A stretch of 64,000 nt of DNA from Drosophila persimilis. Its lineage: Eukaryota > Arthropoda > Insecta > Diptera > Drosophilidae. Positions 12,732 through 23,899 of the stretch are shown in pieces. The stretch covers positions 124,001-188,000 of the forward strand of contig NW_020825369.1 of the NCBI RefSeq assembly GCF_003286085.1. The letters are read 5' to 3'. Position 1 is the first letter of the stretch, and every line of letters starts with the position of its first letter. Both the position numbers and the translations under genes were made by a program. The notes beneath the pieces were generated by a model. That model was not told the origin of the DNA. It made no database searches and worked only from the letters and a program-made list of their open reading frames with translations.

Positions 12732-13220
12732 GGCGGTGGTGTCTGTTTCCCGGAAGGAAGTAACTTCTTCTTCTGTTGCGTGGATGGATCGTTTCTCTCT
12801 ATCGTTTGCCCCCCATTTGTCACGTGACTTTTGTGTGGCGTGGCGTGGCGCACTAATTATCAGGGAAACCGGGGATACGGGGATACGGGGAACCCGGGAA
12901 CAGGGAACACCCTCGCGTGCGTGGGCTTTTTTCTGCACTTCACTTTTTCTGCGTGTCACACGTTTTGTGTACGTTTCACTTTTTGCTGCTTAACTGCTGG
13001 TTACTCCACTTGTTGGTTAATTGCTGCAATTAGAACACTTGTTATAGAGATGGTGTTGTGTGGCACAGTCAAGTGGCAAGAGGCAACAACAGACTTTCAC
13101 TTGTCGTGGTTTTCGATTCTTGTTTACAACTTCTTTGACACTTTTTCACTTTGCGATCGGAGTTTCGATCACTTCCTAAGACAAAGCGATTAATAATCGA
13201 TATCGTTCGATAAATTTTCA
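12732..13220 (-). promoter_or_regulatory. 5'UTR and probable promoter of the 12731 isoform
   Basis: Upstream of the ATG at 12731 the minus strand has AG-rich, GTG-AAA-rich sequence typical of Drosophila 5'UTRs. Near 13193-13216 there is a cluster of ATCGATATCG and CGATAAA motifs resembling DRE sites. I infer transcription starting near 13.15 kb. The exact start cannot be read from the sequence. Confidence 0.45.
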
Positions 13221-16200
13221 CAGATTTAGCGCCGGGCCATAACTTGCTTGCCACTTTTTTACTTGAAGATCTTAATTTTGATAAGTTTCGGTAATAGAGT
13301 AGAGATAATTTTCTTTACGAATGAATCCTTGATAATAAGTTTCATAACATTCAAATTTTGCGAACATTTGAGAGAACTCCTTGATCATAAAATCTCACGC
13401 AAAACCAATAAGTTCTCTATTCTACCTCTGATTAAAAACATAACGAACTTTCCGATAATGTTTTCGATAAATATCCAGCGAAAACCTAATTAACTTTGGT
13501 GTAGCCTTTCGCCGACAATTTGTCAACTTTGACACAATATCCAATTAAAAGTCACACCAGAATCAACAATAAACTCCCTAGAGGCCAGAGCATCCCAGAT
13601 TTAACCCTTAGTTGAAGGCTTCTTTAACACTTTAGCAACTTTTTGTGTTAATCCACAGAGCGATAGACCGCACAATCAACCCAGATTCAACAGCAAACAT
13701 GCAGCAATCAACCGACAGCCACTGTGGCAAGTGCCATTCAGTAAAATGTTTTCAATTTGATGAAAATTAACTGCAAAATGCAGCAATGCTGAGGCAAGCA
13801 GTGCGCCAAGAGTGGCATGCCCCACCAACCACCAGCTGCAAACCACAAAAGCAAAAGCAAAAGCAACAATAACAGAAGGCATGGCCACTTGTCGATGTCA
13901 TCATCAAAAACGTTGCCAGTGCCGGCAGCTGGCGAAGATGCTTCCAGAGAGGGAGCCAGGAGTGCGAGTGGGTGTGCGAGTGGGAGAGCTCTTGAAGATG
14001 GAAGAGACCCTGGAGGAAGCGAGGGTAGATCCAAATGGAAATCCTAGGAAATGGAGCATCCTCTCATGTGCAATGCCACTGGCCACTTGAACTGAAACAA
14101 AAGACAAAAACGAACAGAAAACGGCAAGGGGAGCTCCACTCCGCTCCGTTAAAGGATGCCCCAAAGGCAACAAAGGAAATGCAACCACAAAACGAGGAAG
14201 AAAACAGTGTAAAAGGGGTCTCAAAATTGAAGTGTCTCGAGGGGAAATCGAGTGTAACCAAGTGGAGAGAGCGGATTTATACACAATTTAAGCTCTTTAA
14301 GATTTATAGATATCCCAGGGGCTAAGGAAAATGTTTAAGGTCTCAAGATAATCCAATAAATTGCATGAATATCTTGTAGAAATCTCCACAAAATGTGGGA
14401 AATCTTATGCTCCAATGTAAAGTGTGAATTTCAGACAGAGCAAATCCCTTCTGTAACTCAGACAATCAGAGAAAATCCCTTCTGGACTCCCACTCCTCCC
14501 CAAACCAAAAAAAAAAGGTCAAATGCAATGAGTTGGCAGCTCTGCGTGTCAGACGGAGTTCAAGTTGGAAGAAGAGAACTTCTCTTATTGGAATGCAGAT
14601 TGAAAAGCAGGTAGAAGTGCCATCGAACGGGAGAAGAGGGACCGAGAGAGAGAGAGAGAGAGAGGAAGACGCAAAGTGCACAGGTAAGCGGAATAGTGGA
14701 ATGATGACAGGATACACAAAAATACAGAACCAGAAAGGGAGGACAGACAGATAAAAAGGGATTGCCTGTTCGCAGGCGAAGCTGCGCCCCAAAGAAGAGG
14801 GCCAACAAAAACTACGGCGAATTGGTATTCCATGTGCGTGCGTGTTCATCTTTCGCCCTGCTGCCCCCCCCTCTAGACGTGTTTTTGTGCCCTTTGAGTT
14901 GTGCGTACATAAGTATTTCTTTTGAAATTTAAAAGAACATTTTAAAGACACATATTTCTTCGTTTCTTTTTGGTTACTTTGTTTGTGGGCCACAAAATAT
15001 TGTGGTATCCATCGAAGTAGAAATTGGTAAGCAGAACAGAACCGAACCGAACCGAACCGAACCGATGAAAAGTGTTGGGCGAAATCTTGACTAACTGTAA
15101 CACTAGGCTTGTGGCAAGGGGATCCATAGATGTTTGTAGCTGTTGTGGTTGTGGTTGTGGTTGTGGCGGTGGTGGTTGTTCCAGTGCACTGACTTTTGCC
15201 TCGTTAGCTTACATTCTGTTTTTAGTTGGTTATTTCTATGCTTTTTTTTCCTTCTTCTTCTTCATTTTTGTTGTGGATTTGGCGCGCGACGCCCATTAAA
15301 AAGGCGGCCAGGCGAGCATTTAAGAATGAGTGCGAGGGGCAGGGGCGGGTGCCGGGGGGAGAGAAGAGTGAATGTAGAGCGGCAACAATTACAATGGGCA
15401 AACTTTTAATACCTGGTAATTGCCACCCACAAAGGGTATATCCATTTGAGACCAAACTTGCGCTCACTAAAGATTACCCATAAATCACTACAAAACAGTT
15501 TCAGGCTAAAGTATTTTATCAATCTATATATTTCCATAATAGTGGGTATATTCCCAGTCGTCTTTTATCGTTTGAATGCTCTCAACATTTGTTTTAACGG
15601 GCCTCTCCTCCATTCAGCCAGGCACTACTATATAAAGCAGAGCGAGTGGGACAGACAGACAGACGATTGAATTAGCAAATGCGTTGCTCCACAGAGAGGG
15701 GAGGCAAGGAAGGGTAACAGACCAATAGATAGGAAGAGGGAAGTAAGCGAGGGGCAGCAATGGGGGGAGACCGGCATATTGCACATGTGCAGCGTCAGCG
15801 TCAGCGAGCGAATATTAAATATGAAGAGAAAGAAGAAGTAGGAGGAGGAGGAGCAGAAGGAGAAGCAGAAGCAGAAGCACAGCCTAGAGAGAATAGGCTG
15901 CTCTGTGTCTATCCCTCTCCAACTCGCTGGCAAGTTCATTGAACCTCATTTACAGTTCACTAGTTTAACGCCACGCCACACATTCCCATGGGCCAGAAAG
16001 GGACACACAGAACGGGGGGCGAGGCAAACAATGGGTGTGCAAAAAAAAAAAATGGGGAATCGAGAAGGGAAAGCGCTGAGAAATAACTGGAGACAAAAAC
16101 GAAACTAATGCGATTTGTGGTAGCAGCAGCAGCAGCACAGATTCAAAGAGATTTCGTTGGTTCGTTCGTTTCGTTTGGAGTGGCGCCGCCACCGCCGACA

Positions 16201-18650
16201 GCCAAAAGCAATCAAATCCAATTAAGAGCAAAAAAAATAATGGCAGCGTAGCATGGGAGGGGGGAGGAGTGAGAGAGGAAGCAGAACTTTGTTTCAGTTC
16301 GAACAAAAATTTTTTGTAAGCGTCTCTGCCAATATGTAAACGCAACAACAGCAGCAGAAGCAGGCGCAGGAACAACTCTGCTCAAAGAGAGCGCAGCCAA
16401 AGAGAGCAGAGGAGCGAGGGAGCGAGGGAACGAGAGAGAGAGAGGCAAACAGCAGCCGCCGCAGTAACAGAAGTATCAGCAAAAACCCAACAACAATAAA
16501 CTCTTTGACCAGCAGCTGCTGCTGCCGCTGCCGCTACGAAGCGAGTCTCTGCACAGTGGGATGCAGGTGTTTCATTTCGCAATTAAATGGAAAGACATAA
16601 TTGCATGTGCAGATGTCTGGGCCTGCAGGGAGTTTCAGGGAAAACAAATTAACGAAGGTTCCCAGGCTAATTCCGAAACCACTGTGCCGACATTTGCACA
16701 GCACAGTGGGATGAAGGTGCCTTATAATTTACTTTAAGCAACCATATGGTTGAGAAATGTTTGCCAGCTGTATGCTCATGCCATCCCACTGTGCCGTCAT
16801 TTACACTGCACAACAATCCACAAATACAAGTGTTCGGGGTGGCGGCTGCTGCTAATGGAACACAGGGCGGCTGCAGCGTCGGCAGAGGAAGAAACAGCAA
16901 ATGGAAACCGCTGCTCTGTCTGTGCCGTGTGTCGCTCTCCCTCTCTCTCTCTCTCTCTCTCTTTCTCTGTCGCTGTCTACAATGCACCAACAAATCAGCA
17001 GCAAATGCAACAAAAGCAAAACAGCAGCAGACAGCAAATACAACAAAGGCAATACAGCAGCAGACAGTAAAAACCAACGGACAAACAGCAGCAGCAGAAG
17101 CAGTAGAGGAGAGGAGAGGAGAGGAGAGTAGAGACGACAGCCTCTCATTGTAGTAGTTGTTGTTTTTGTTGGTGGCAGAGTCCAAAGGCAGCAAAAGTTC
17201 TGTTCCCCAAGGCGGAAGAGAGACAGACAGATGAGAGGGGGAGTGGGCAGAGAGGGGGTGTCACAGTTAGTGCGTTCAGTATGTTCCCATAAATTTAAAT
17301 TTTCGCGCAAACGGCGCCCACAACAACAAGAGTAAGAGCAGCACAGCGCCGCAGCAGCAGCAGCAGCCGCCGCCGCACGAGCACCAGCGGGATGGAGAAT
17401 GAACAGCAAAAGGCAATAAAAGAGAGAATGCGTTTTCTTTTTTTGGGGGGTGGCTTTTGGGCCGTCAACTTTGGGGGGGAAGCTGTGCTGTGTGCTGGTG
17501 GGAGGGGGAGAAAAGTTGTATGGAACGGGATTATGTTGGGGGTCGAAAGTCGTTGGCAGAATGGGAGAGGGCAGAATAGGAGAGATGGGGAGTGGAGCAC
17601 AGCCAAAAGTAGTAAAAAGGAGAAAGAAGCAGCTAGGGGGTGTTAAAAATCTCTCCATTCTTGGGATACACACACACGCAAGCAGTCAGTCTCTGAGTAA
17701 GAAGAGGCGGAGGCGACATACTATCATGAAGAAGAAGAGGAGGAGGAGGAGACATCCTCCGCCCAGCAAGTGCAAGAGGAGCACGGAGCACAGAGAATCC
17801 GTCTAGACAACATTGTAAGTAGATACAAATATTTGTTGGGCTCCACACCGCAACAGAAGGAGCAAAGGAAAGAAATAATGAAGTAAGCTCTTCCTATCGC
17901 ATGCTCTCGCTCTCTCTCTCTTTCGCTCGCTCCCACTATTCGATAAGGAAACAATTGTTACGGGTTTTTTCTGTATTCCATGGATTGCACCATCATTAAC
18001 GGTGTTTACGGATAAGATAAGGCACGCACAGAAAACGATTACCGTACATTTTTCCACTTTGTTTCTTTTTTCGTGTAAAAATTCAATTTCGCAAAAGGGA
18101 AATTAATTATACTACAGGAAAAACACTCTGTCTCGCTCTCTCAGCCATGCCTAACTGTTATTATTTGTTTATGCTTTTGTATGGCTCTCTCTTTCTTTCC
18201 TCTTCCTCATTTTGTTATTGATATTTTTATGGCTCTCCGCCACTTCTTTCTTTCTTGATTTTTTGTTATTGATTTCACTTTTTGTTGTTGAATTTTTCAT
18301 GTTTTTTCTCACAAACAAAATACATTCCAAACCGCACGTGTGTTGTTTCTGTATAACAACAAAAAAAAACAAATATATAACAGCTGTTGTTGCCGCGGTA
18401 TAACAGTTGTAGCTATTGCTTTTGTTGTTGTTGTTGCTGGGCATGCGATCACACCTGTCTGGGCCCCTCTGCCAGCGCCGACGCTAACGTCACCTCCACG
18501 GCTGGCTCACAGAATTGTTTCTGCCTATTATTTACCATATTTTCTCATATTTCTTGTATTCCCACACCACACACAGTCTTTTCTGTTCGAGCACATTTGT
18601 TTTATGGAAATCCAAGGGAATCTTCGAAAGAAATACACAGAAAAAAAATA
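13221..18650. other. noncoding, no gene seen
   Basis: No convincing coding sequence. AT-rich sequence occupies 13.25-13.7 kb. After that come purine-rich stretches with (GA)n at 14.65 and 16.43 kb, (CT)n at 16.94 kb, ACCGA repeats at 15.04-15.06 kb and GAGGA-type repeats near 17.1 and 17.7 kb. Long open frames here are antisense reads of these simple repeats. It is probably an intron of the longer minus-strand isoform. Confidence 0.5.
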
Positions 18651-18659
18651 GTCTCTTTC

Positions 18660-19420
18660 TGCATCGAAATGCAATGAGCGGGCAGCGCAGTCGCAGTCGG
18701 CTGAGAATACGACGTCAGCTGCTGCGTCACGGCGACGCCGCTTGTGTCAGAAGTTGTAAAACCGGATTTTCCTTTTTTGGGCGCGCGCGGCTGTTGTATA
18801 GCTTATTGTTGTTGCCTTTTGCACTTTGTTTTTCGATTTGTGTTTGAAATTCCTCTGGTCTTTTTATTGATGAAAAATGTTAAACTGATCAGCATTTGCT
18901 GTCTCTCTTTCACTCAAGGGCAGCACTGCGATATCGTTGCTTTTTCTTCTTCTTTTCCACATTCTTTTGGAACACTTCTTGCACTTACACTTGTTGGGGC
19001 GACTGCAATAACAAATTCGCAGTATGTTTGTTTGTTTGCTTTTCTTTTACATAGTAATAATTTACTGGAGCAACTAACTCACACACACTCACGCACAAAC
19101 AGAAAAAAAAACAAATGAAACACGCCAAGCGACGCGCCGCTAAAACAAAACAAAAACGCAAAATGCGGAAAAAACTTAAAAAAAACAAAGCCGCGTCTAA
19201 TTTTTGCCGTTGGCTAGAAATTTGTTTTGAGCCGTGAAATTAACTTTAATTCAAACTAATAATTTTTATTTATTTTTTTTTTTTTTGTTTTTTAAGCTGT
19301 CGGCACACAACAAACGCAATCGCAGCGCGACGACGACAGAATTCCGTGCGGTTAAAAGCTGCTCTTACTTAATTTACTTAATTCGGTAACGACGCGCAGC
19401 AACCGCTCAGTTCAAAAAAA
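18660..19420 (-). promoter_or_regulatory. possible extra 5' region of the large minus-strand gene
   Basis: This stretch is richer in CpG and CGACG/GCGCG motifs than its surroundings, around 18.68-18.80 kb and 19.30-19.40 kb. On the minus strand it reads like Drosophila promoter-proximal or 5'UTR sequence, with AAC- and AAG-rich text and several potential GTAAGT-type donors. No TATA box or clear Inr stands out. It could serve as a distal promoter for the isoform starting at 12731. This is a weak inference from composition only. Confidence 0.25.
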
Positions 19421-19533
19421 TTGGAAAATTTGATATTTTGATAACATTGCGAGATTAATTTACATTTGCTCAATTCATTACATGGCAAATACACGGTAGC
19501 TACACATTTGCTACATAATGGGAGGAAAAAAAT

Positions 19534-20250
19534 GGTATGGACGACAGGCCACACGGCCCAGAAAATTCAAAGCACGCCAGGTGAAATCCACCCTATTTGC
19601 CCAATATACCTTGGAAACAAAATCGTCGTTTTTGTTTTCAAGGTATATTGCTCGTCAAAACACGGCGAGGTGAGGTTTGTACCAGCACTGAAATCTTTCT
19701 TGGCTGTTTTTACCTGTTGTTCATTCCTCTTTATATAGCCCATTCAAAATTACGACTCATTTTTTCGTCGCATTGTGAGCGTCTACCCTCAGAAATATAC
19801 CGAAATATACCGTCTCCCTTAAAAAATACACTGATGGCAAAAACGAGCTTAGCAGGTCATCAGCTTGAATAAACCGCTGAAAATAATACTATTTGATCTT
19901 GTAAAATTTGTAAAATTTCCCCGCTACTAAATCGCGAACAACGGGGTATGGACAACAGGCAAAACGGCCAAGAAAATGCAACACATGTAAGGTAAAGTCC
20001 ACCCCTTTTGCATAACATACCATGTTGTATGATAACAGACTCTCAGAAATATACCGAAATGTCCATTTCACTGTAGAAAACATGTTGCCGGCAAGGTATG
20101 GACAAAAAGCAAAACGGCCCAGAAAATCCAACGCATACACGGTAAAATCCACCCCGATTCCTAACATATCGTGAATGTTTACACGGCTGTTAAGCAATCA
20201 CAGCATATTATTGATCAAGCACGGTGAGGTGAGGTGCGTGTTTCCTTGAA
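19534..20250. repeat. three diverged copies of an about 75-80 bp dispersed repeat
   Basis: Copies start at about 19534, 19944 and 20095. Each begins GGTATGGAC, passes through CACGGCCCAGAAAAT or close variants, then GTAAA(A/G)TCCACCC, and ends in an ACATACC-like motif. Flanking them, CTCAGAAATATACCGAAAT occurs at 19789 and 20042, and a GGTGAGGTGAGGT motif at about 19665 and 20222, so the real unit is longer and rearranged. A reverse-oriented relative of the TATACC part lies at 48.39-48.46 kb. It looks like a dispersed repeat family or decayed mobile element; I cannot name it. Confidence 0.7.
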
Positions 20251-21450
20251 ATGTTGATGAACCATTTTTGCCTGGGATCCATACCTTTCCATAGCCCAGA
20301 ACAGTTCGGTATGGCGGGTTTTCTTTTGAAAATTGTGGAACCTATTCAGTTCAGCCGCACCGAATGTATCCAGCAGCATGCAGTATGTTGCTAGCATGTT
20401 GTTGGAGGGGCCTACTAGGGTTCAAATTAACAAAAAAAAAAAAACAGACTGTTATATTCAAAACAAGTGTAACAGCCGAACTCAACTTCCAAACTCTTCC
20501 TTCTGGTTCATACATACGGGGGCTGCCTTTAAAGTCCGTAGTCTTGGCCATTTCTAGTATGACCAGTTCACAGTCGCCCGTTCCATTTCAAAATTTTGAC
20601 TTTTTTGGCCAAATCATGCACAGAACTTTTTCTTCTGCCACTGAACCACGCGAACAATGGATGCTGTGCCATGAGATATAGGCAATAAATAAGGCCAATA
20701 AATATTTTTATTTACTACTATCAAAGACACTTTTCCGTTGGAAAACTTCTGAACCTTCAACCTCACATATTTATTGGCTTATTCCATACCCCTTTGCAAT
20801 CGAAACCCCCTCCCCAGCATCAACCACAACATACCCCAAAAATAATTTCCGCCAACTTGGAAATGGAATGGAAATTGTATCTGGAAAATGTCGAAACTAT
20901 CATTGAAAATCCATTTGCATACCAAAGTAAAATAAAAGATAAATACAAATAATATTTTGCTTTTGCAAGCACTAAACGCCCCTCCCCTCCCCGCCACTCC
21001 CTGCCATCAACCATTTTCAAACTGTAACAAAACATAGCCCTCCCCTTGGGAGCGGCCACCGGAATCCCATGAAGCAATCGTTGAAAGAAAAAACAAAACA
21101 CTTTAAAAGCAAATTTTGCCTTGTTTTTCCACAAACACAAACACACACACATGCACAGGGAAATACCATAAACAAAAGAGGGAAAATCTCTTCTAAGTTT
21201 TTACCAAAAATTGCTCTTCAAGAATTTTCCAAAGTGGCTGATGGCGTCTCCTATTTTTGGGCCCACATTTTATTTAGGTTTACATTTGCACTAACACACA
21301 TACGTGCATAAGTACAGTGGACTATCACATAGACGGAAACAAATACAACATATTTGCACTGTTTTTGTGAACGGAAGTATCACTGGCTTTAGTTATGCTC
21401 CCTGTTGGCGGGAGGGGGTGCCACGATGTGGTGGGGGACGGGGGGGAACG
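20251..21450. other. noncoding, no gene seen
   Basis: Only short open frames without start context, plus A-runs and (CA)n near 21.14 kb. Nothing here supports a gene. Confidence 0.5.
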
Positions 21451-21460
21451 TTGCCACAGG

Positions 21461-21900
21461 AATGTTGTTTGTATTTTTGTTTCCAAAAATGCCGGCAAAT
21501 GCATAGCAAAGTGCAAGTCCAAAGAGAGCAGCGACATCAAAGAGAGCGAGAGAGAGAGAGTGTAAAATTGACTACAGTTTTTGAAGCGCTGCAGTGGCAT
21601 GAAACGTTTTAGAGTAAGTGTCATTTATAGCATGGGAGTAAAATGTTTCGTCAGACGGTACTCTGAAACTGTAAAATAACTTAAAGCTGTGTGTCGATGG
21701 AGGGGGGGACGGGATAACGGCGGCGCAGGAATGTTGCTTGTGTTTTTGTTTTGTTGTTTCCAAAAATGCCGGCAAATGCATAGCAGAGCGCAAGTCCAAA
21801 GAGAGCAGGAACATGAAAGAGAGCGAGAGAGCAAAATGCACAACAGTTTTTTAGGAGCTGGTACGAACCGTTTTTGAGTAACTGCTGTTTATAGCATGCG
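21461..21900. repeat. tandem duplication with about 269-bp period
   Basis: The segment starting with AATGTTG at 21461 (followed by CCAAAAATGCCGGCAAATGC, AAGTCCAAAGAGAGCA and a GAGA run) recurs from 21730 with about 85-90% identity in the core. The later halves of each unit (CAGTTTTT, GTTTATAGCATG, GAAACTGTAAAA) are also shared but more diverged. Confidence 0.8.
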
Positions 21901-22275
21901 AGAAGAATGTTTCAGTGAATTAGAAACTGTAAAAACTTAAAACTGTGTCGCAGCATAAAAAACTGTATGGAAACAGTTTTTGAAAGGGTGTTGAGAATGA
22001 AAAGTGTCTGGTTGGAGAAAGTGTTTATCATAGAAGTGCTTGTTAAACTGCGATCAGTAGAATTTGTATGAATTTGAAACTGTGGGCGCGAGCTTCAGAA
22101 GAATTTGAAACTGTTGTCGAGCGGATTCGAAGGGAATTTCCAAAATATTCTGGAGGGAATATTCATAGAAATCGTGGAAAAAGAATCCAAGTGAATGTGC
22201 AACTGTTAAGGAGATCTTAAAACTGTAGTTTTGCGATCTTTTGAGGGAAATGGCTAAAAATGAACAGTTTTAACA
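21568..22275. promoter_or_regulatory. AACTGT/ACAGTT motif array (candidate enhancer or decayed satellite)
   Basis: About 12 occurrences of AACTGT or its complement lie in about 700 bp, near 21572, 21667, 21842, 21923, 21938, 21959, 21971, 22076, 22108, 22200, 22217 and 22263. They are often in the wider form (G/A)AAACTGT. A few come from the tandem duplication, but most of those after 21.93 kb lie in otherwise different sequence. AACTG resembles the Myb recognition core (YAACNG). A regulatory role is inferred, not shown. Confidence 0.35.
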
Positions 22276-23440
22276 CTTTTTTAGGGGCTCATCTATTGTT
22301 TAACTGAAAGATACATTTAGTTGGTATACAAAATAGAGGGCCTTGCTTCCACTATTCCACTATCATCACTAGCATCTTCAATGCACCGCCCCCAAGCGAC
22401 TATCCTTCAAGAAAATTAACTTGAGAATCCTGATAAAAGAGCTGCCCATTCATTGCAATGGCAGAGAGCTGCCAACTTAATTTATATTGTATTTTAGATG
22501 CAAAATTCACAACAGCCAAAGGAGGAGTAGAAGAAGATGCAGGAGAAGGAGGAGAAGGAGACGTAGAACAGACTGCAACAATAGAAGAACGAACAAAGAG
22601 AGGGAGAGAGAGGGAGAGAGAGAGAGAAGCTGCTTTAATTTTACAACTTGACAAATTGAATGTTTTTTTGTGGAATGAAAACTGGAACAAAGAAAAAGGA
22701 AAATATCCTCGTAGAAGGGAAACTTTTTATCAGAGAACGAAGTACGGATACCCTCGAATATAGTCATTATTTCTATGCTTGGAATTGGTTGAAAAGTGTA
22801 AGATTTGATTGATTGTTATGGGGGGCTTTGTACCATGAGAGCTATACGAAATAGTGGTTGTGGTAGATAAAAGACGAAAACCCGCTTAAAGGGCAACCAA
22901 AAGACGAGTTAATATCCCCAACAGAAAGAACTGCAGCAGGACAAAGGAAATGCAGTGAAGGAAAGCGAGGAGAATGGCGGAGAAAACGGGAAGAACAGTT
23001 GGGGCAAGCGGGGCAGAGGGGTTGGGGGTTGGTAAAACAAGACTACGGAATTGAAGGAACTCGGGGAAGGCACTTTCCTGCAGTCATAACGATAATTGTC
23101 TCAACAAATTAACATTGCCAAAGGTCAAATGGCATTGGCTTGGGGAATTTCGGATTGCTTCCGTTTCACACAATAGATACTTCCCCCCCCCCAGCCCCTG
23201 TTAGACAGATAGACAGATACTTGCCTCGAAGCTTAGGTAAACGAAACCTCTATTAGCGATGCAACGCACGAATCGCAAGGCAGCCATAAAGACGAGACTT
23301 TGGGGGCCAAAAGCAAAATTAAACGGAGCCACGCCCACCCCCCCCCGCCCTACCCAAAACAGAAACAGAAACGGAGGGAACGTGCCACGGTCAAGTGTGA
23401 CCTACCGGCCCTCCTCCCTCCCCCACGGCCGAGCCAAACT
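22276..23440. other. noncoding, no gene seen
   Basis: Purine-rich sequence with a (GA)n tract near 22.60 kb and several C-runs. No supported gene is present before the promoter at 23446. Confidence 0.5.
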
Positions 23441-23445
23441 TTGAC

Positions 23446-23487
23446 TATAAAAGCCACTACCTTTGGGGTTGGTAAATCATATCAGTT
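23446..23487 (+). promoter_or_regulatory. TATA box and initiator of the nested cuticle-type gene
   Basis: TATAAAA is at 23446-23452 and an Inr-like TCAGTT at 23482-23487, about 33 bp apart. This is the classical spacing of a Drosophila TATA-Inr core promoter. The ATG follows at 23530 after a short C- and CA-rich leader. Confidence 0.85.
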
Positions 23488-23529
23488 TCTGTTCCACCAG
23501 CAGCCACAAGCCCCCACAAGCCCCACAAG

Positions 23530-23838
23530 ATGTTCAAGTTTGTGAGTAGACCAGTGGATACCCGAAAGGAAGCCCCCCCCCCGCCCCAGGATCATCTCTT
23601 CATCTCTCCATTTATCTGTTCCCAGTTCGCTCTGTGCCTTTTCGCCGTTGTTGCTTTGGCCGCCGCCAAGCCCCAATTCCTGACCGCCTACACGGCGGCC
23701 ACGCCCTATGTGGCAGCCACGCCCTATGCGGCCTACGCCTCGCCCTACACCGCCGCCTACACCAGCGGCGTGTATGCCGCCTCGCCGTATGCCTACAGCG
23801 CCGGATATCCCTACAGCTCTCTGTATCTGAGACGTTAA
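23530..23838 (+). CDS. small secreted Tyr/Ala-rich cuticle-type protein
   Basis: Two exons, 23530-23541 (MFKF) and 23626-23838, are separated by an 84-bp GT-AG intron (GTGAGT...CCCAG), giving 74 residues. A tiny first exon holding only the first few signal-peptide codons is the usual design of insect cuticle and small secreted genes. The signal peptide spans about residues 1-18 (FALCLFAVVALAAA), with cleavage likely before KPQF. The mature part is made of repeats such as AATPYVAATPYAAYASPY, rich in Tyr, Ala, Pro and Ser, with no cysteine and a basic C-terminus (LYLRR). A TATA-Inr promoter precedes it and AATAAA follows at 23886. It probably makes an extracellular structural protein of cuticle or eye/wing surface. 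It lies inside an intron of the opposite-strand gene. Confidence 0.85.
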   Translation: MFKFVSRPVDTRKEAPPPPQDHLFISPFICSQFALCLFAVVALAAAKPQFLTAYTAATPYVAATPYAAYASPYTAAYTSGVYAASPYAYSAGYPYSSLYLRR

Positions 23839-23885
23839 ATGGATCCCCACTGTACGATCGATCCTTGATGACAGACCAATGAACG

Positions 23886-23891
23886 AATAAA
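23886..23891 (+). terminator. polyadenylation signal of the nested cuticle-type gene
   Basis: AATAAA lies 47 bp after the stop codon. Confidence 0.75.
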
Positions 23892-23899
23892 ACTGATAA

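Noticed and set aside
11955-12853. Long open frames of 264 and 290 codons overlapping the 12731-11873 exon
   Set aside because: They are antisense or shifted reads of the polyQ exon; the accepted frame has the good donor and the conserved-looking block.
16852-17673. 273-codon minus-strand open frame
   Set aside because: It consists of Leu/Ser/Ala/Cys runs from CAG and GAGA repeats, without domains or gene signals.
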